Part shown: positions 10,293 to 20,962 of the stretch, one piece after another | Position numbering within the stretch: position 1 is the stretch's first letter | How the letters are laid out: the number at the start of each line of letters is the position of its first letter | From: Nocardia nova | GTDB taxonomy: Bacteria > Actinomycetota > Actinomycetes > Mycobacteriales > Mycobacteriaceae | Assembly: GCF_002933465.1 (NCBI RefSeq) | Contig: NZ_PSZE01000001.1 | Coordinates: 434,001 to 498,000, forward strand | Length of the DNA: 64,000 nt | Direction: 5' to 3' | Notes under the pieces: model-generated | Told to the model about the DNA's origin: nothing | Seen by the model: only the letters and a program-made list of their open reading frames with translations | The model's database searches: none | Position numbers and translations under genes: made by a program

Positions 10293-10736
10293 TCAGCTTT
10301 CGAGGGCGGCGTCGAGTTCGATCGTCTCGACGCCGGCCAGAGCCTTGCTGACCGGGCAACCGGACTTGGCGGTCTGGGCGGCCTGCTCGAAGCCGCCGGC
10401 GTCGATACCCGAGACCCGGCCGCGCACGGTCAGCTTGATCGTCGAGATGCGGAAGCCGCCCGCGGGATCCGGGCCGAGCGTCACGTCGGCCTTCACGTCC
10501 AGGCTTTCGATGGTGCCGCCGGCGGCGCCGATCTGACCGGACAGCGCCATCGCGTAGCACGACGAATGCGCGGCCGCGATCAGTTCCTCGGGGCTGGTGG
10601 TGCCCTCGGCGGTATCGGCGGTCCGCTTCGGGAACGAGACGTCGAATTTGCCGACACCGGAACTGGCCAGGTCGACCTGTCCGGAACCGTCCTGCAAGCC
10701 GCCGGTCCATGCGGTACGCGCGCTGCGTATAGGCAT
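10293..10736 (-). CDS. OsmC family peroxiredoxin-like protein
   Basis: A 147-residue OsmC/Ohr-fold protein, probably a thiol-dependent hydroperoxide reductase. The ATG at 10736 is preceded by AAAGGA and yields the family start (MPIRSARTAWTGGL). A longer reading frame upstream is not supported. The two catalytic cysteines are in HSSCYAMAL and SGCPVSKAL. The order and spacing resemble OsmC rather than Ohr, but this subdivision is inference. It is convergent with mhuD. Confidence 0.9.
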   Translation of the reverse strand: MPIRSARTAWTGGLQDGSGQVDLASSGVGKFDVSFPKRTADTAEGTTSPEELIAAAHSSCYAMALSGQIGAAGGTIESLDVKADVTLGPDPAGGFRISTIKLTVRGRVSGIDAGGFEQAAQTAKSGCPVSKALAGVETIELDAALES

Positions 10737-10850
10737 CGCTGTCCTTTCGTCGAGTGAGAATGAGCCGTCGCGATCGAACCTACTCGCCGCACCCGCGCGA
10801 CTCACCGCTGTCCGGCCCGGCACGATTCCGGCGCGACGCCGCAGCGCTGC

Positions 10851-10940
10851 TCACGCCATATCACGGCGCACCATCAATGCCACTGTGCCGCAGGCGAATA
10901 CCGTGATGTACACCGCCAGCACGACGAACGACGCCGGTCG
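10851..10940 (-). pseudogene. Possible C-terminal remnant of an ABC-2 type permease
   Basis: Within the 317-base stretch between osmC and the PhyH gene, the minus strand ends in a reading frame that translates to HPVRPASFVVLAVYITVF and continues to MVRRDMA before a stop at 10851. A final hydrophobic helix followed by a short basic tail of the RRRDV type is how many ABC-2 permeases end. No start, upstream helices or ATPase partner exist. The rest of 10741-11057 shows no gene. This is a weak inference from about 30 codons. Confidence 0.3.
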
Positions 10941-11057
10941 GACAGGATGTGCAGGACACCAGCGGCAACGTGCGCCGCTCACCGTCGCCGCCGATGGGGA
11001 CGGGCGGATGCGAGCGATGCTCGCCCGCCCGCGGATTCCGCACTACCTGCGGAGCGT

Positions 11058-11843
11058 TCAGCGGGCGCCGAGCCCGAGACCCCGTCGAATCGCCTGCTCC
11101 ACCGGCGAATACGCACCGTCGGGCCGGTCCAGCACGCACGGTTCGCGCAGTAGCAGCGGTGGCTGAGCCATGAATTTCGGGTTCCGGCCCCGATGCGCCT
11201 GGGCGGCATGCACCAGGAACGGGTGGCACAGATACACATCTCCGGCCCGTCCGGTCGCCGCCACTTCCGGAAGGTCCGCGGTGGCGGCGAAGTCCTCGAC
11301 CAGATCCGACATCGCGACTCCGGCCGCACCGTACGGTTCCAGCACCTTCGCCATGCGCAGGTGCGAGCCCACCCGGATCCGTGTCGGCGCATCGTCGGTG
11401 CCGACGTCGGAGAACAGAAACAGCATCAGCAGGCCCCGCCCCTGCGACCGCACGTTGATACGCCACCGCAGATAGTCCTCCGGATCCTCGCCCGGGAAAC
11501 TCGCATCGATATGCCATCCGTCGTCACCCGGCGGCTGCTCGCTGGGAAAGCGAATCGGGAAGGTACCCAGTCCCTGAGCGGCTACCCATCGGTCGGCGCC
11601 GACCAGCCGATCGCACGCCTGCGCCAGCAGTGGGCTGCGCGCGGCCCTGGCGAACGGCGGGTCCGCGAATCCGGGCAGCCGCACGACCGGCCGCGTCCAC
11701 GTTCCGGAATCCGCCGGATCGCATCCGGTTGCGCGCCACAGTATTTCCCGCGCCTCGGCCGCGGTGGACGCGGAGAACGCACCCTCCACCCGGACGAAAC
11801 CCTCGGCGATGAAGCCTTCCACCTCGGCATCGGTCAGCACACA
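11058..11843 (-). CDS. Phytanoyl-CoA dioxygenase (PhyH) family protein
   Basis: A predicted Fe(II)/2-oxoglutarate-dependent oxygenase. The His-X-Asp iron ligands are in GWHIDASF. The distal His and the 2-oxoglutarate-binding region are in GDVYLCHPFLVHAAQ. The chosen GTG at 11843 (VLTDAEVEGFIAEGF) has GAGGG four bases upstream and gives 261 residues. A further upstream start adding 20 residues is possible but adds nothing conserved. PhyH relatives hydroxylate diverse substrates, so no specific reaction is claimed. It lies downstream of clpC1 beyond a terminator. Confidence 0.85.
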   Translation of the reverse strand, partial: CVLTDAEVEGFIAEGFVRVEGAFSASTAAEAREILWRATGCDPADSGTWTRPVVRLPGFADPPFARAARSPLLAQACDRLVGADRWVAAQGLGTFPIRFPSEQPPGDDGWHIDASFPGEDPEDYLRWRINVRSQGRGLLMLFLFSDVGTDDAPTRIRVGSHLRMAKVLEPYGAAGVAMSDLVEDFAATADLPEVAATGRAGDVYLCHPFLVHAAQAHRGRNPKFMAQPPLLLREPCVLDRPDGAYSPVEQAIRRGLGLGAR

Positions 11844-11926
11844 GCCCTCATTCCATGCTCGCGAACATCGCCAGCATGGAACAGGTGCCCGCGCGGCCGC
11901 CACTCATTTTGCTGCGCGAACGACGA

Positions 11927-11959
11927 TGCCGGTCACCCCGCGATGCGGGATGACCGGCA
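11927..11959 (-). terminator. clpC1 terminator hairpin
   Basis: A long stem (arms TGCCGGTCACCCCGC and GCGGGATGACCGGCA with one mismatch, 3-base loop) begins 22 bases past the clpC1 stop. Its placement fits transcription termination of clpC1 before the PhyH gene. Confidence 0.7.
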
Positions 11960-11981
11960 TGCACCGATCCGTACGGACTAC

Positions 11982-14531
<2,550 letters not shown>

Positions 14532-14864
14532 CGCTCCCTCACTTCCTGCTCCGCTATCTACGGCATCCGGCGCTGCTGTGCTTCGTGCTTCACACCTGTG
14601 GCGCCAGCCTGCCATGAAGCCCTGGGGTTGCCTCCCCGCCTCTACTGTAGTTGGCGGGGGTCACGGCCGTCGTCCGTCCACCCTATTGCGAACGGGCGAC
14701 AACGCGAGTCATACCGTTCTAACGCGGCTCCGACCCGGAACGTTTCCCCAGCAACTACGCCCACAGCTGAATTTTCGGGCCCTGCTTCCCGACGGCGGGG
14801 TTCGCGGCCCCGGAAGCTCGGTCGCGAACCCGAGCGGGTGTACTCCCTCCCAGACGGAACTATC
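14532..14864 (-). other. clpC1 upstream region, no gene seen
   Basis: About 330 bases precede clpC1 and contain no convincing coding sequence. On the minus strand GGAAAC (14747-14742) and CGTTAG (14724-14719) are separated by 17 bases. This resembles an ECF sigma factor (SigE/SigH-type) promoter, plausible for a stress chaperone gene but unproven. I did not find a convincing ClgR box. Confidence 0.35.
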
Positions 14865-15334
14865 CTACGATCGGCGGGATGAAGTGGCAGGGTACGGGGT
14901 GCGGATCGCCGGATCCAGGGCGTTGAGCGCGAACGCGGCCGCCCGGCCACTGCCCGCGATGCCCGCGTGCTCCGAATATTCCGCCGCCTAATCCGCCGCG
15001 CAGCCGTCCTGGACCACGACGTTCGTCGTGTTCGGTCCGGACACCAGGGCGACGGTGTACGGCACCACCAGTTCGTCGTAGCAAGTCTCGATATCCGTGT
15101 AGGTGACGGTCGGGTCGTAGACGCCGCAGGTCAGCGAGTAGACGCAATAACCCTCGTTGGCCAGCACCCCGCAACCCTCGTTGGCCAGCACCCCGCAACC
15201 CTCGTTGGCCAGCACCCCGCCGCGGTGCCGTGCACCAGCACGACGGGTTCGGGATGCGCGGCACTGGGACGGCAGGACCTGCGAAACTTTCGATCCGCAC
15301 CCGAAAACATCCCCACCGCGCGAACCCACGGCAT
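14865..15334 (-). pseudogene. Decayed secreted lipase (alpha/beta hydrolase, class 2) gene
   Basis: Pieces of one secreted lipase gene appear in order on the minus strand in different frames. First comes PEPVVLVHGTAAG (oxyanion strand). Then, shifted in frame, VLANEGYCVYSLTCGVYD. Then a join straight to TYTDIETCYDELVVPYT and GPNTTNVVVQDGC. An in-frame TAG then interrupts the last segment, which still continues as AAEYSEHAGIA and FALNALDPA. The central part with the nucleophile Ser elbow is missing. Three copies of a 24-base tandem duplication lie at the frameshift. The gene cannot make an active lipase. Confidence 0.8.
15149..15220. repeat. 24-bp perfect tandem repeat, three copies
   Basis: Three identical, directly adjacent copies of a 24-base unit at 15149-15172, 15173-15196 and 15197-15220. 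On the minus strand, in the ORF frame, each encodes VLANEGCG. The repeat sits at the broken junction of the lipase pseudogene, so it probably arose by slippage or unequal exchange. Confidence 0.97.
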
Positions 15335-15431
15335 GAACTCTCCCGAACTAGAACGCGTTTCAATACGCTAGCTGGAACAGGTTCTATCCTGGGTCATTAC
15401 CGGCCGGTAACCGAGACCGCCGGTCCTGATC

Positions 15432-16055
15432 TCAGAGGTCGCGGTGCGAGATGATGCCGTTCTGGATGGCCAGCGCCGCCAGCCGCACCCGCTTCTGATT
15501 CTGCGGCAGATCCTCCACGCCGAACTTCGAAAACAGCGCGCGCAGATGGGTTTTGATCGCATCCACGCTCAGATACAACTCGTCGGCGATCTGCTGATTG
15601 GAGGCGGGCGTGGCGAATTCGGTATTGCCGCGGTACGGGCGGCACAGCGCGACCAGGACCGCGCGCTGCGTATCGGTGAGCGAACGCGGACTCGGCACCG
15701 AGCCGACGGAAGTCCGGGTCGCATCGTCGACCGTGCCGGTGTAATCGTGAAACGACAGCATCGAAGTCCCGACCCGGATGCGGTCGCCGGCCTCCAGCCG
15801 CCGGCGGCCGGCCAGCCGCTCGCCGTTGACGAAGGTGCCGTTGCGCGACAGTCCGTCGTCGACGATCGTCCAGTGCGCGCCGAGGTATTCCACTGCCGCA
15901 TGCAGTCGCGACACCTCGGCGTCCCAGCCCAGGGACAGATCGGCCTGCGGCGAACGCCCGATGGTGATGCGCTGATGATCCGGGGTCAGCGTCAGTTCGT
16001 GCCGGCGGCCGCTGTCGTCGGTGAACCGAAGAAACGATTCGTGAATATCCGTCAC
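15432..16055 (-). CDS. FHA-domain protein with C-terminal helix-turn-helix
   Basis: The protein has 207 residues from the GTG at 16055 (VTDIHESFLRF), and an upstream open frame is not conserved-looking. Residues about 10-105 form an FHA phosphothreonine-binding domain with the signature GRSPQADLSLGWDAEVSRLHA and the GLSRNGTFVNGE loop. The C-terminal part (about 125-205) is a winged or LuxR-like helix-turn-helix: NQQIADELYLSVDAIKTHLR. The combination suggests a DNA-binding protein read out by a Ser/Thr kinase. No kinase gene lies in the window. Which genes it controls is unknown. Confidence 0.85.
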   Translation of the reverse strand: MTDIHESFLRFTDDSGRRHELTLTPDHQRITIGRSPQADLSLGWDAEVSRLHAAVEYLGAHWTIVDDGLSRNGTFVNGERLAGRRRLEAGDRIRVGTSMLSFHDYTGTVDDATRTSVGSVPSPRSLTDTQRAVLVALCRPYRGNTEFATPASNQQIADELYLSVDAIKTHLRALFSKFGVEDLPQNQKRVRLAALAIQNGIISHRDL

Positions 16056-16200
16056 CGCGTTGCTACCCCCACCCTCGTACCGCCAGTGACGTGGTCTGCA
16101 TAAGCCCCATGGTGCCGCGCCGACGCGGCGGCGAGCAAGATCACCACGCCGAGGCCGTGCGGGTACGGCCGCACCGAAATACCGCGACCACACGGAAATC

Positions 16201-16271
16201 CCGCCGCCCCAGCGAAGTGCCGCTGCCCCCGCGAAATGCGGCTGCCCCAGCGAAATGCCGCTGCCGCCCGG
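16201..16271. repeat. Degenerate 19-bp tandem repeats
   Basis: Between the FHA gene and lsr2, a unit like GCCGCTGCCCCAGCGAAAT recurs at 16201-16218, 16219-16237 and 16238-16256, with a partial copy at 16257-16271. Copies differ at one to three bases. The last copy forms one arm of the lsr2 terminator hairpin, so the array may have grown from the terminator arm. Confidence 0.75.
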
Positions 16272-16302
16272 ACGTCGCACGATTCCTCCGGGCGGCAGCG
16301 GC
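16257..16302 (-). terminator. lsr2 terminator hairpin
   Basis: A perfect 15-bp stem (GCCGCTGCCGCCCGG and its complement) with a 16-base loop lies 29 bases past the lsr2 stop. It is the strongest hairpin in this gap and probably ends lsr2 transcription. Confidence 0.75.
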
Positions 16303-16331
16303 ACAGACGCAGCCGGGTCTTTTCGACCGCA

Positions 16332-16697
16332 CTAGTTGTTGCGGCCGACTTCCTTGTGGTAGCTCTCCACGACATCGGCGGAGATGCGACCGCGCGCGGA
16401 AACCTTGTGGCCCTTGCGCCGCGCCCACTCCCGAATAGCCGCACTCTGTTCGCGATCCATGGAAACTCGGCCCTTCGGCGCAGCGGTGGTCGCACCGACC
16501 GGCTTGCTGCGCCGGCGGCCGCTCACCCGACGCGCATTGGCGACCCACACATCCAGCCCGTCCCGCAGCTTCGCCGCATTCGCAGCCGACAGGTCGATCT
16601 CGTACGAAACACCGTCGATCGCGAACTCGATGGTCTCGTCCGCAATGGACTCACCATCGACATCGTCGATCAGGCTAACGGTGACCTTCTTTGCCAT
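16332..16697 (-). CDS. lsr2: Nucleoid-associated protein Lsr2
   Basis: Lsr2 is the actinobacterial H-NS-like protein that bridges DNA and silences AT-rich, often foreign, genes. The protein is 121 residues. The N-terminal dimerisation domain begins [16 protein letters not shown], then there is a basic linker with RRRSKPVG. The C-terminal DNA-binding domain carries the RGR minor-groove clamp ([13 protein letters not shown]). It lies between lysS and clpC1 as in mycobacteria. A promoter-like element is present upstream. Confidence 0.97.
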   Translation of the reverse strand: MAKKVTVSLIDDVDGESIADETIEFAIDGVSYEIDLSAANAAKLRDGLDVWVANARRVSGRRRSKPVGATTAAPKGRVSMDREQSAAIREWARRKGHKVSARGRISADVVESYHKEVGRNN

Positions 16698-16754
16698 GGG
16701 ATGAACGTCCTCTCGAAATCGTGCGACCCGGATACCAGGCCGATGCCCGAGTCG

Positions 16755-16782
16755 AGAATACCTCTAGATACGAAATTTCCAA
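16755..16782 (-). promoter_or_regulatory. Probable lsr2 promoter
   Basis: On the minus strand TTGGAA (16782-16777) and TATTCT (16760-16755) are separated by 16 bases, about 58 bases upstream of the lsr2 ATG. This matches a housekeeping sigma-70-type promoter with mismatches. The region is clearly more AT-rich than its surroundings. Confidence 0.5.
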
Positions 16783-16811
16783 GACGGGGAATCGGCATTC
16801 AAACCCGGTAC

Positions 16812-18377
16812 TCAGCGACCGGACGGACGCACAATTGGGAACAGTATGGTTTCCCGGATTCCGAGCCCGGTCAGTGCCATCAGCAACCGATCGATTCCCA
16901 TACCGGTACCCGTTGTCGGCGGCATGCCGTGTTCCATGGCGGCGAGGAAGTCCTCGTCCAGCCGCATGGCCTCGTCGTCACCGGCGGCGGCGAGTCTGGC
17001 CTGGTCGACAAAACGTTCCCGCTGCACGACCGGATCCACGAGTTCCGAATAGCCCGTGGCCAACTCGAATCCACGGACATACAGATCCCACTTCTCCGTG
17101 ACGCCCGGCTTACTGCGATGCTGGCGCGTCAAGGGTGAGGTCTCCACCGGGAAGTCGCGCACGAAAGTGGGCGCATAGAGCTTGTCGCCATAGCTGTGTT
17201 CCCACAGTTCCTCGACAAGTTTGCCGTGGCCGTAACCCTTGTCCGGGGGAATTTCCAGGCCGACCCGATCGGCTAGTGTGAGCAATTCCGGAACAGTAGT
17301 TTCCGGCGTTACCTCGATACCCAGTGAATCGGACAGCGAGGGATACATCTCGATGGTGTTCCACTCACCGCTCAGGTCGTATTCCGTGCCGTCGGCGAGC
17401 GTGACGACCTGAGTGCCGAAGACCTCTTGCGCGACTTCCTGGATCAATTCCCGCATCATCCGCGCGGAATCGTCGTAGGTGCCGTAGGCCTCATAAGTTT
17501 CCAACATCGCGAACTCGGGCGAATGCGTGGAGTCGGCGCCCTCGTTACGGAAGTTGCGGTTGATCTCGAAGACCTTCTCGATCCCGCCCACCACACAGCG
17601 CTTCAGGAACAACTCCGGCGCGATGCGCAGATACAGATCCATGTCCAGTGCATTGGAATGGGTGACGAACGGACGCGCCGCCGCACCCCCGTGCAGGGTT
17701 TGCAGCATCGGGGTCTCGACCTCGAGGAAACCCCTGCGCTCCAACGCGTTTCGCAGTGCGCGCACGGCCGCGACCCGGGTGCGGGCCATCTCCCGCGCCT
17801 CCGGCCGCACGATGAGGTCGACATAGCGCTGCCGGACCCGCGACTCCTCGCTCATCTCCTTGTGCGCCACCGGCAGCGGACGCAGCGATTTGGCCGCCAT
17901 CGACCACGAATCGGCCATCACGCTCAATTCGCCGGTGCGGGAGGAAATCACTTCGCCGTGTACGAAGACGAAATCACCCAGATCGACATCGGCCTTCCAC
18001 GCCGCGAGCGCATCGGCGCCGACACCGTTCAGGCTGATCATCGCCTGCAGCTTGGTGCCTTCCCCCTCCTGCAGCGTGGCGAAGCAGAGCTTGCCGGTAT
18101 TGCGCATGAAGATGACCCGGCCGGCCACACCGGCCTGCACGCCGGTGCTGGTGTCGGGCTCGAGGTCGGGATAGGCGGCGCGGATCTCGGCGAGGGTGTG
18201 GGTCCGCGGCACCACCACCGGATACGGCTCGACGCCCGCGTCGAGCAACCGCTCACGCTTCTCCCGGCGGATCCGCATCTGCTCGGGAACGTCGACTTCC
18301 GCTGCGGCAGGATGCGATTGCCCCGCAGGAACCCGGCCCGCGGAGCCACCGGACGAAGGGCTGTTCGGGGTGCTCAC
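16812..18377 (-). CDS. lysS: Lysyl-tRNA synthetase, class II
   Basis: A class II aminoacyl-tRNA synthetase that charges tRNA-Lys. It has 521 residues. A Ser/Gly/Pro-rich N-terminal tail (about 30 residues) precedes the OB-fold anticodon domain ([18 protein letters not shown]). Then come motif 1 (FLEVETPML), motif 2 ([11 protein letters not shown]) and motif 3 ([15 protein letters not shown]). There is no N-terminal membrane domain, so it is LysS rather than the MprF-like fusion LysX. The location next to lsr2 is conserved in mycobacteria. Confidence 0.97.
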   Translation of the reverse strand: MSTPNSPSSGGSAGRVPAGQSHPAAAEVDVPEQMRIRREKRERLLDAGVEPYPVVVPRTHTLAEIRAAYPDLEPDTSTGVQAGVAGRVIFMRNTGKLCFATLQEGEGTKLQAMISLNGVGADALAAWKADVDLGDFVFVHGEVISSRTGELSVMADSWSMAAKSLRPLPVAHKEMSEESRVRQRYVDLIVRPEAREMARTRVAAVRALRNALERRGFLEVETPMLQTLHGGAAARPFVTHSNALDMDLYLRIAPELFLKRCVVGGIEKVFEINRNFRNEGADSTHSPEFAMLETYEAYGTYDDSARMMRELIQEVAQEVFGTQVVTLADGTEYDLSGEWNTIEMYPSLSDSLGIEVTPETTVPELLTLADRVGLEIPPDKGYGHGKLVEELWEHSYGDKLYAPTFVRDFPVETSPLTRQHRSKPGVTEKWDLYVRGFELATGYSELVDPVVQRERFVDQARLAAAGDDEAMRLDEDFLAAMEHGMPPTTGTGMGIDRLLMALTGLGIRETILFPIVRPSGR

Positions 18378-18443
18378 AGCGAACCACCCTATCGTGCGCC
18401 GGAAATCGTTTTGCGCGCGCCCGACCCCCGCTCACCCGGGCTA

Positions 18444-18881
18444 TTACAGGGAGACGAGTGCGTTGATCTCACCGGCCAGATGCGGTGCTCCGGCGGCCAC
18501 CGACAGCAGCCCCGCGGCCTTTACCGCCTGATAGCCACCGACCAGATCGGTGGCTCGGTGCAGACCGAGCTGTTGCAGTGTGGCGGCCGCCAAACTGGAG
18601 GTGTAACCCTCCGAGCAGACGATCACCCATTCGCGATCGTGATCGGTGGCCAGGGCGAGCCGCGCGGGGCTGGTGGGATCCAGCCGCCACTCCAGCAGAT
18701 TGCGCTCGATCACCAGGGCCCCCGGCAGGGTGCCCTCCTTGACCCGCTGGGCTTGCGGGCGGATATCGACCAGCAGAGCGCCGCGCGCGATCGCCTCCGG
18801 CAATTCGAACGCGTACATGCGCGTCAATCGCGCACGCGCCGCCTCCAGCATGTCGTTGATGGTGAGATGCGGGTACGTCAT
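18444..18881 (-). CDS. Rhodanese-like sulfurtransferase
   Basis: A single rhodanese domain of 145 residues, with CDC25-like loop VCSEGYTSSLAA carrying the presumed catalytic Cys (about residue 90) and the preceding LLVDIRP segment. Its ATG overlaps the stop of the cysteine dioxygenase gene by four bases, so the two are translationally coupled. Cysteine dioxygenase yields cysteine sulfinate, from which sulfite can arise. A rhodanese could move sulfur between sulfane donors and sulfite or thiols in the same pathway (inference from family and context). Confidence 0.85.
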   Translation of the reverse strand: MTYPHLTINDMLEAARARLTRMYAFELPEAIARGALLVDIRPQAQRVKEGTLPGALVIERNLLEWRLDPTSPARLALATDHDREWVIVCSEGYTSSLAAATLQQLGLHRATDLVGGYQAVKAAGLLSVAAGAPHLAGEINALVSL

Positions 18882-19537
18882 TTCACATCGCCTTCGGGCT
18901 GGTCGGTGAGCACGGTGCGGGTGCGCCGCAGCGTCCCGTGGCCGGTCACCTCGTAATACGACATAGCGGATAGGGGTGGTGAATACGCGTGCACCGAGAG
19001 CGTCGGATTCGACGGCTCGGGCACACCCGCGAACTGATCCGGGGCACGCACCACGTCGTGCACCCAGCCGAGCGGGAACGAGGCCTGATCACCGGCGGTG
19101 AGAGTGCGCTGGCGCAATTCCTTGCCGTTCCAGCGGAATTCCGAGAGCGCACCACTCAGCACGGTGAGCGCGCCGAGCGAGCCGGCGTGGTCGTGCAATT
19201 CCGTCGACCGGTCCGGCACCCAGCTGATCAGCCACACATCGACCTCGTCGTCGGCGAGAAGCCTGACGGCCCAACGGTTTTCGGTCGGCCACACGCCACT
19301 GGACGGCAGCAGGTGGTCGAAGCGGCCCGCCAGTACGTCCTCGGCGCCCTCGTCGGTCAGCCGCAGCAGATCCGCCGGGCGCAGCCGGGTCGGCAATGCG
19401 GGCGACACCGAGCGATCGGTGATCTCAGCGGTGAGCCGGTTGGCCGGACGAGCGGGCGGTAACTGCCCCGTCCGACGACGCGCGGCGTCACCGCTCGCGG
19501 CGGAGGAAACAGCAGAGGTGAGGATAGAGGAACGCAT
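18878..19537 (-). CDS. Cysteine dioxygenase type I (cupin)
   Basis: A non-haem iron enzyme expected to oxidise cysteine to cysteine sulfinate. The ATG at 19537 gives 219 residues with GGAG nine bases upstream. An 18-codon longer frame is rejected because it would run into the leader structures. The cupin iron ligands are in TELHDHAGSLGALTVLSG, and the third His is in the FPLGWVHDVV segment. The C-terminus has HAYSPPLSAMSYYEV. It heads a two-gene operon with a rhodanese, and its leader carries a candidate cysteine-sensing attenuator. Confidence 0.88.
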   Translation of the reverse strand: MRSSILTSAVSSAASGDAARRRTGQLPPARPANRLTAEITDRSVSPALPTRLRPADLLRLTDEGAEDVLAGRFDHLLPSSGVWPTENRWAVRLLADDEVDVWLISWVPDRSTELHDHAGSLGALTVLSGALSEFRWNGKELRQRTLTAGDQASFPLGWVHDVVRAPDQFAGVPEPSNPTLSVHAYSPPLSAMSYYEVTGHGTLRRTRTVLTDQPEGDVK

Positions 19538-19540
19538 GAG

Positions 19541-19616
19541 CGAGGCTCCAGGAGTAGTGGATGGCCGAGGGCGGATACGCAGCCTCGACAATCAGCCGAG
19601 GCGAATCAGCCTCGAC
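19541..19616 (-). promoter_or_regulatory. Candidate cysteine attenuator: competing hairpins before cysteine dioxygenase
   Basis: On the minus-strand transcript four complementary arms occur in order. Arm 1 is GTCGAGGC (19616-19609), arm 2 is GCCTCGGC (19602-19595), arm 3 is GTCGAGGC (19589-19582) and arm 4 is CCTCGGC (19570-19564). A fifth GCCTCG (19546-19541) abuts the ribosome site GGAG (19549-19546). Arms 1:2, 2:3 and 3:4 are mutually exclusive. In addition CCAGGAGT inside the leader ORF (19627-19620) is complementary to ACTCCTGG (19555-19548), which covers part of the ribosome site. This layout fits translation-dependent switching. The direction of the response is not known. Confidence 0.7.
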
Positions 19617-19647
19617 AACACTCCTGGGTGCTCACGCGGAAAGTCAC
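19606..19647 (-). CDS. Leader peptide with tandem Cys codons (13 residues)
   Basis: A short ORF, GTG to TGA, encoding MTFRVSTQECCRG. Two adjacent TGT codons directly precede hairpin arm 1, and the stop lies in the loop between arms 1 and 2. The GTG begins exactly seven bases after a TAGACT -10 element, so the transcript would be leaderless, as is common in actinobacteria. An internal GTG at 19635 could also start it (9 residues). It is too short for homology. Its position, Cys pair and structure are the evidence. Confidence 0.7.
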   Translation of the reverse strand: MTFRVSTQECCRG

Positions 19648-19654
19648 GAGCCGA

Positions 19655-19682
19655 AGTCTAGCAGGGTGACCAGCGCGTGCAA
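19655..19682 (-). promoter_or_regulatory. Promoter of the cysteine dioxygenase leader
   Basis: TTGCAC (19682-19677), a 16-base spacer and TAGACT (19660-19655) on the minus strand. The predicted transcription start falls on the G of the leader GTG at 19647, seven bases downstream. It overlaps the region just before the end of coaX. Confidence 0.55.
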
Positions 19683-19712
19683 GGCGGTGTGTTTCACCCC
19701 ACAGCGCGCCGC

Positions 19713-20507
19713 TCACGGGCGGCGGCGCTGCTGGTTGCGCTCGTACACCAGACGCAGGCCGTCCAGGGTCAGGTGCGGCTCGTGGTGATCGATGGTCTCG
19801 GATTCGGGGACGATCAGCGGCGCCGTCGGGCCCGTCGCCACCACCGACACCTCGTCACCGGCGAAGGCGTCGAGTTCGTCGCGAATCCGGTCGATCAAAC
19901 CGTCCACCAGGCCGGCGAAGCCGAACACCGCACCGGACTGCATGCACTCCATGCTGTTTTTCCCCACCACCGAACGCGGGCGGGTCAGTTCCGCGCGCCG
20001 CAGGGCGCTACGGGCCACCAGCGCCTCGGTGGAGATCTCCACCCCGGGGGCGATCGTCCCGCCGAGGAACTCTCCCTTCGCCGACACCAGGTCGACACAG
20101 ATGGCGGTGCCGAAATCGACCACGATCGCCGGTGAATCGAAACGATGGTATGCCGCAAGGCAATTCACGATCCGGTCCGCGCCGACCTCTTTCGGATTGT
20201 CGACCAGCAGCGGAATTCCGGTGCGCACACCGGGTTCCACCAGCACGTGCGGCACGTGCGACCAGTAGCGGCCCAACATGGTGCGCAACTCCCGCAGCAC
20301 CGGCGGCACCGTCGACAAGGCCGACACCCCGACCACCCGGTCCAGCCGCTCGCCCACCAAACCCCGTACCTGAATAGCGAATTCGTCGGCGGTCAGCAGC
20401 GGATTGGTGTGCACGCGCCAGGTGTGCACCAGCTCCGCATGCGCACCACTGCCCGAGAACAGGCCGATCTCGATACTGGTGTTGCGGACGTCGATCGTCA
20501 GCAGCAT
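19713..20507 (-). CDS. coaX: Type III pantothenate kinase
   Basis: CoaX phosphorylates pantothenate, the first committed step of coenzyme A synthesis. It has 264 residues. The phosphate-binding segment near the N-terminus reads [11 protein letters not shown], with Arg where many bacteria have Gly; mycobacterial CoaX also has DVRNT. Further motifs are [20 protein letters not shown], the catalytic [11 protein letters not shown] and FLGGTIAPG. In mycobacteria CoaX seems inactive in vivo next to CoaA, so activity here is not certain. It is the last gene of the panC-panD-coaX run. Confidence 0.93.
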   Translation of the reverse strand: MLLTIDVRNTSIEIGLFSGSGAHAELVHTWRVHTNPLLTADEFAIQVRGLVGERLDRVVGVSALSTVPPVLRELRTMLGRYWSHVPHVLVEPGVRTGIPLLVDNPKEVGADRIVNCLAAYHRFDSPAIVVDFGTAICVDLVSAKGEFLGGTIAPGVEISTEALVARSALRRAELTRPRSVVGKNSMECMQSGAVFGFAGLVDGLIDRIRDELDAFAGDEVSVVATGPTAPLIVPESETIDHHEPHLTLDGLRLVYERNQQRRRP

Positions 20508-20528
20508 CCTCGCCCCGCTGCCCGCGGC

Positions 20529-20948
20529 TCAGGCGAAGGTCAGCGAGCGCGGCGAGGTCAACCCCGAACCCTCCGGGGCGTGCGCCGGGTCCGAACCCAG
20601 CTCCACCGGACGGTTGCGGTCGTCGACGAACACCACCCGCGGCTGGTACTCGCGCAGTTCGGCCTCGTCCATCATGCCGTAGGCGATCAGGATGACGAGA
20701 TCACCCGGCTTCACCAGATGCGCTGCGGCGCCGTTGATTCCGATCACGCCCGAACCGCGCTCACCGGCGATCACATAGGTTTCCAGCCGGGCGCCGTTGT
20801 CGATATCGACGATGCAGACCTGCTCGCCCTCGAGCAGATCGGCGGCGTCCATCAGATCCGGGTCCACGGTCACCGAACCCACATAGTGCAGATCGGCGTG
20901 GGTCACCGTGGCACGGTGGATCTTCGACTTCATCATGGTGCGCAACAT
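20529..20948 (-). CDS. panD: Aspartate 1-decarboxylase proenzyme
   Basis: PanD makes beta-alanine from aspartate for pantothenate. The 139-residue proenzyme self-cleaves between Gly24 and Ser25, clearly present in HYVGSVTVD, leaving a pyruvoyl cofactor on Ser25. The catalytic Lys9 (MKSKIHRA) is present. It lies 14 bases after panC and 21 before coaX, so it belongs to the same operon. Confidence 0.97.
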   Translation of the reverse strand: MLRTMMKSKIHRATVTHADLHYVGSVTVDPDLMDAADLLEGEQVCIVDIDNGARLETYVIAGERGSGVIGINGAAAHLVKPGDLVILIAYGMMDEAELREYQPRVVFVDDRNRPVELGSDPAHAPEGSGLTSPRSLTFA

Positions 20949-20962
20949 CGTGGTCGCCTTTC

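Noticed and set aside
15149..15220. Direct repeats considered as a CRISPR fragment
   Set aside because: Copies are directly adjacent with no spacers and lie inside a broken coding sequence. No cas genes are present.
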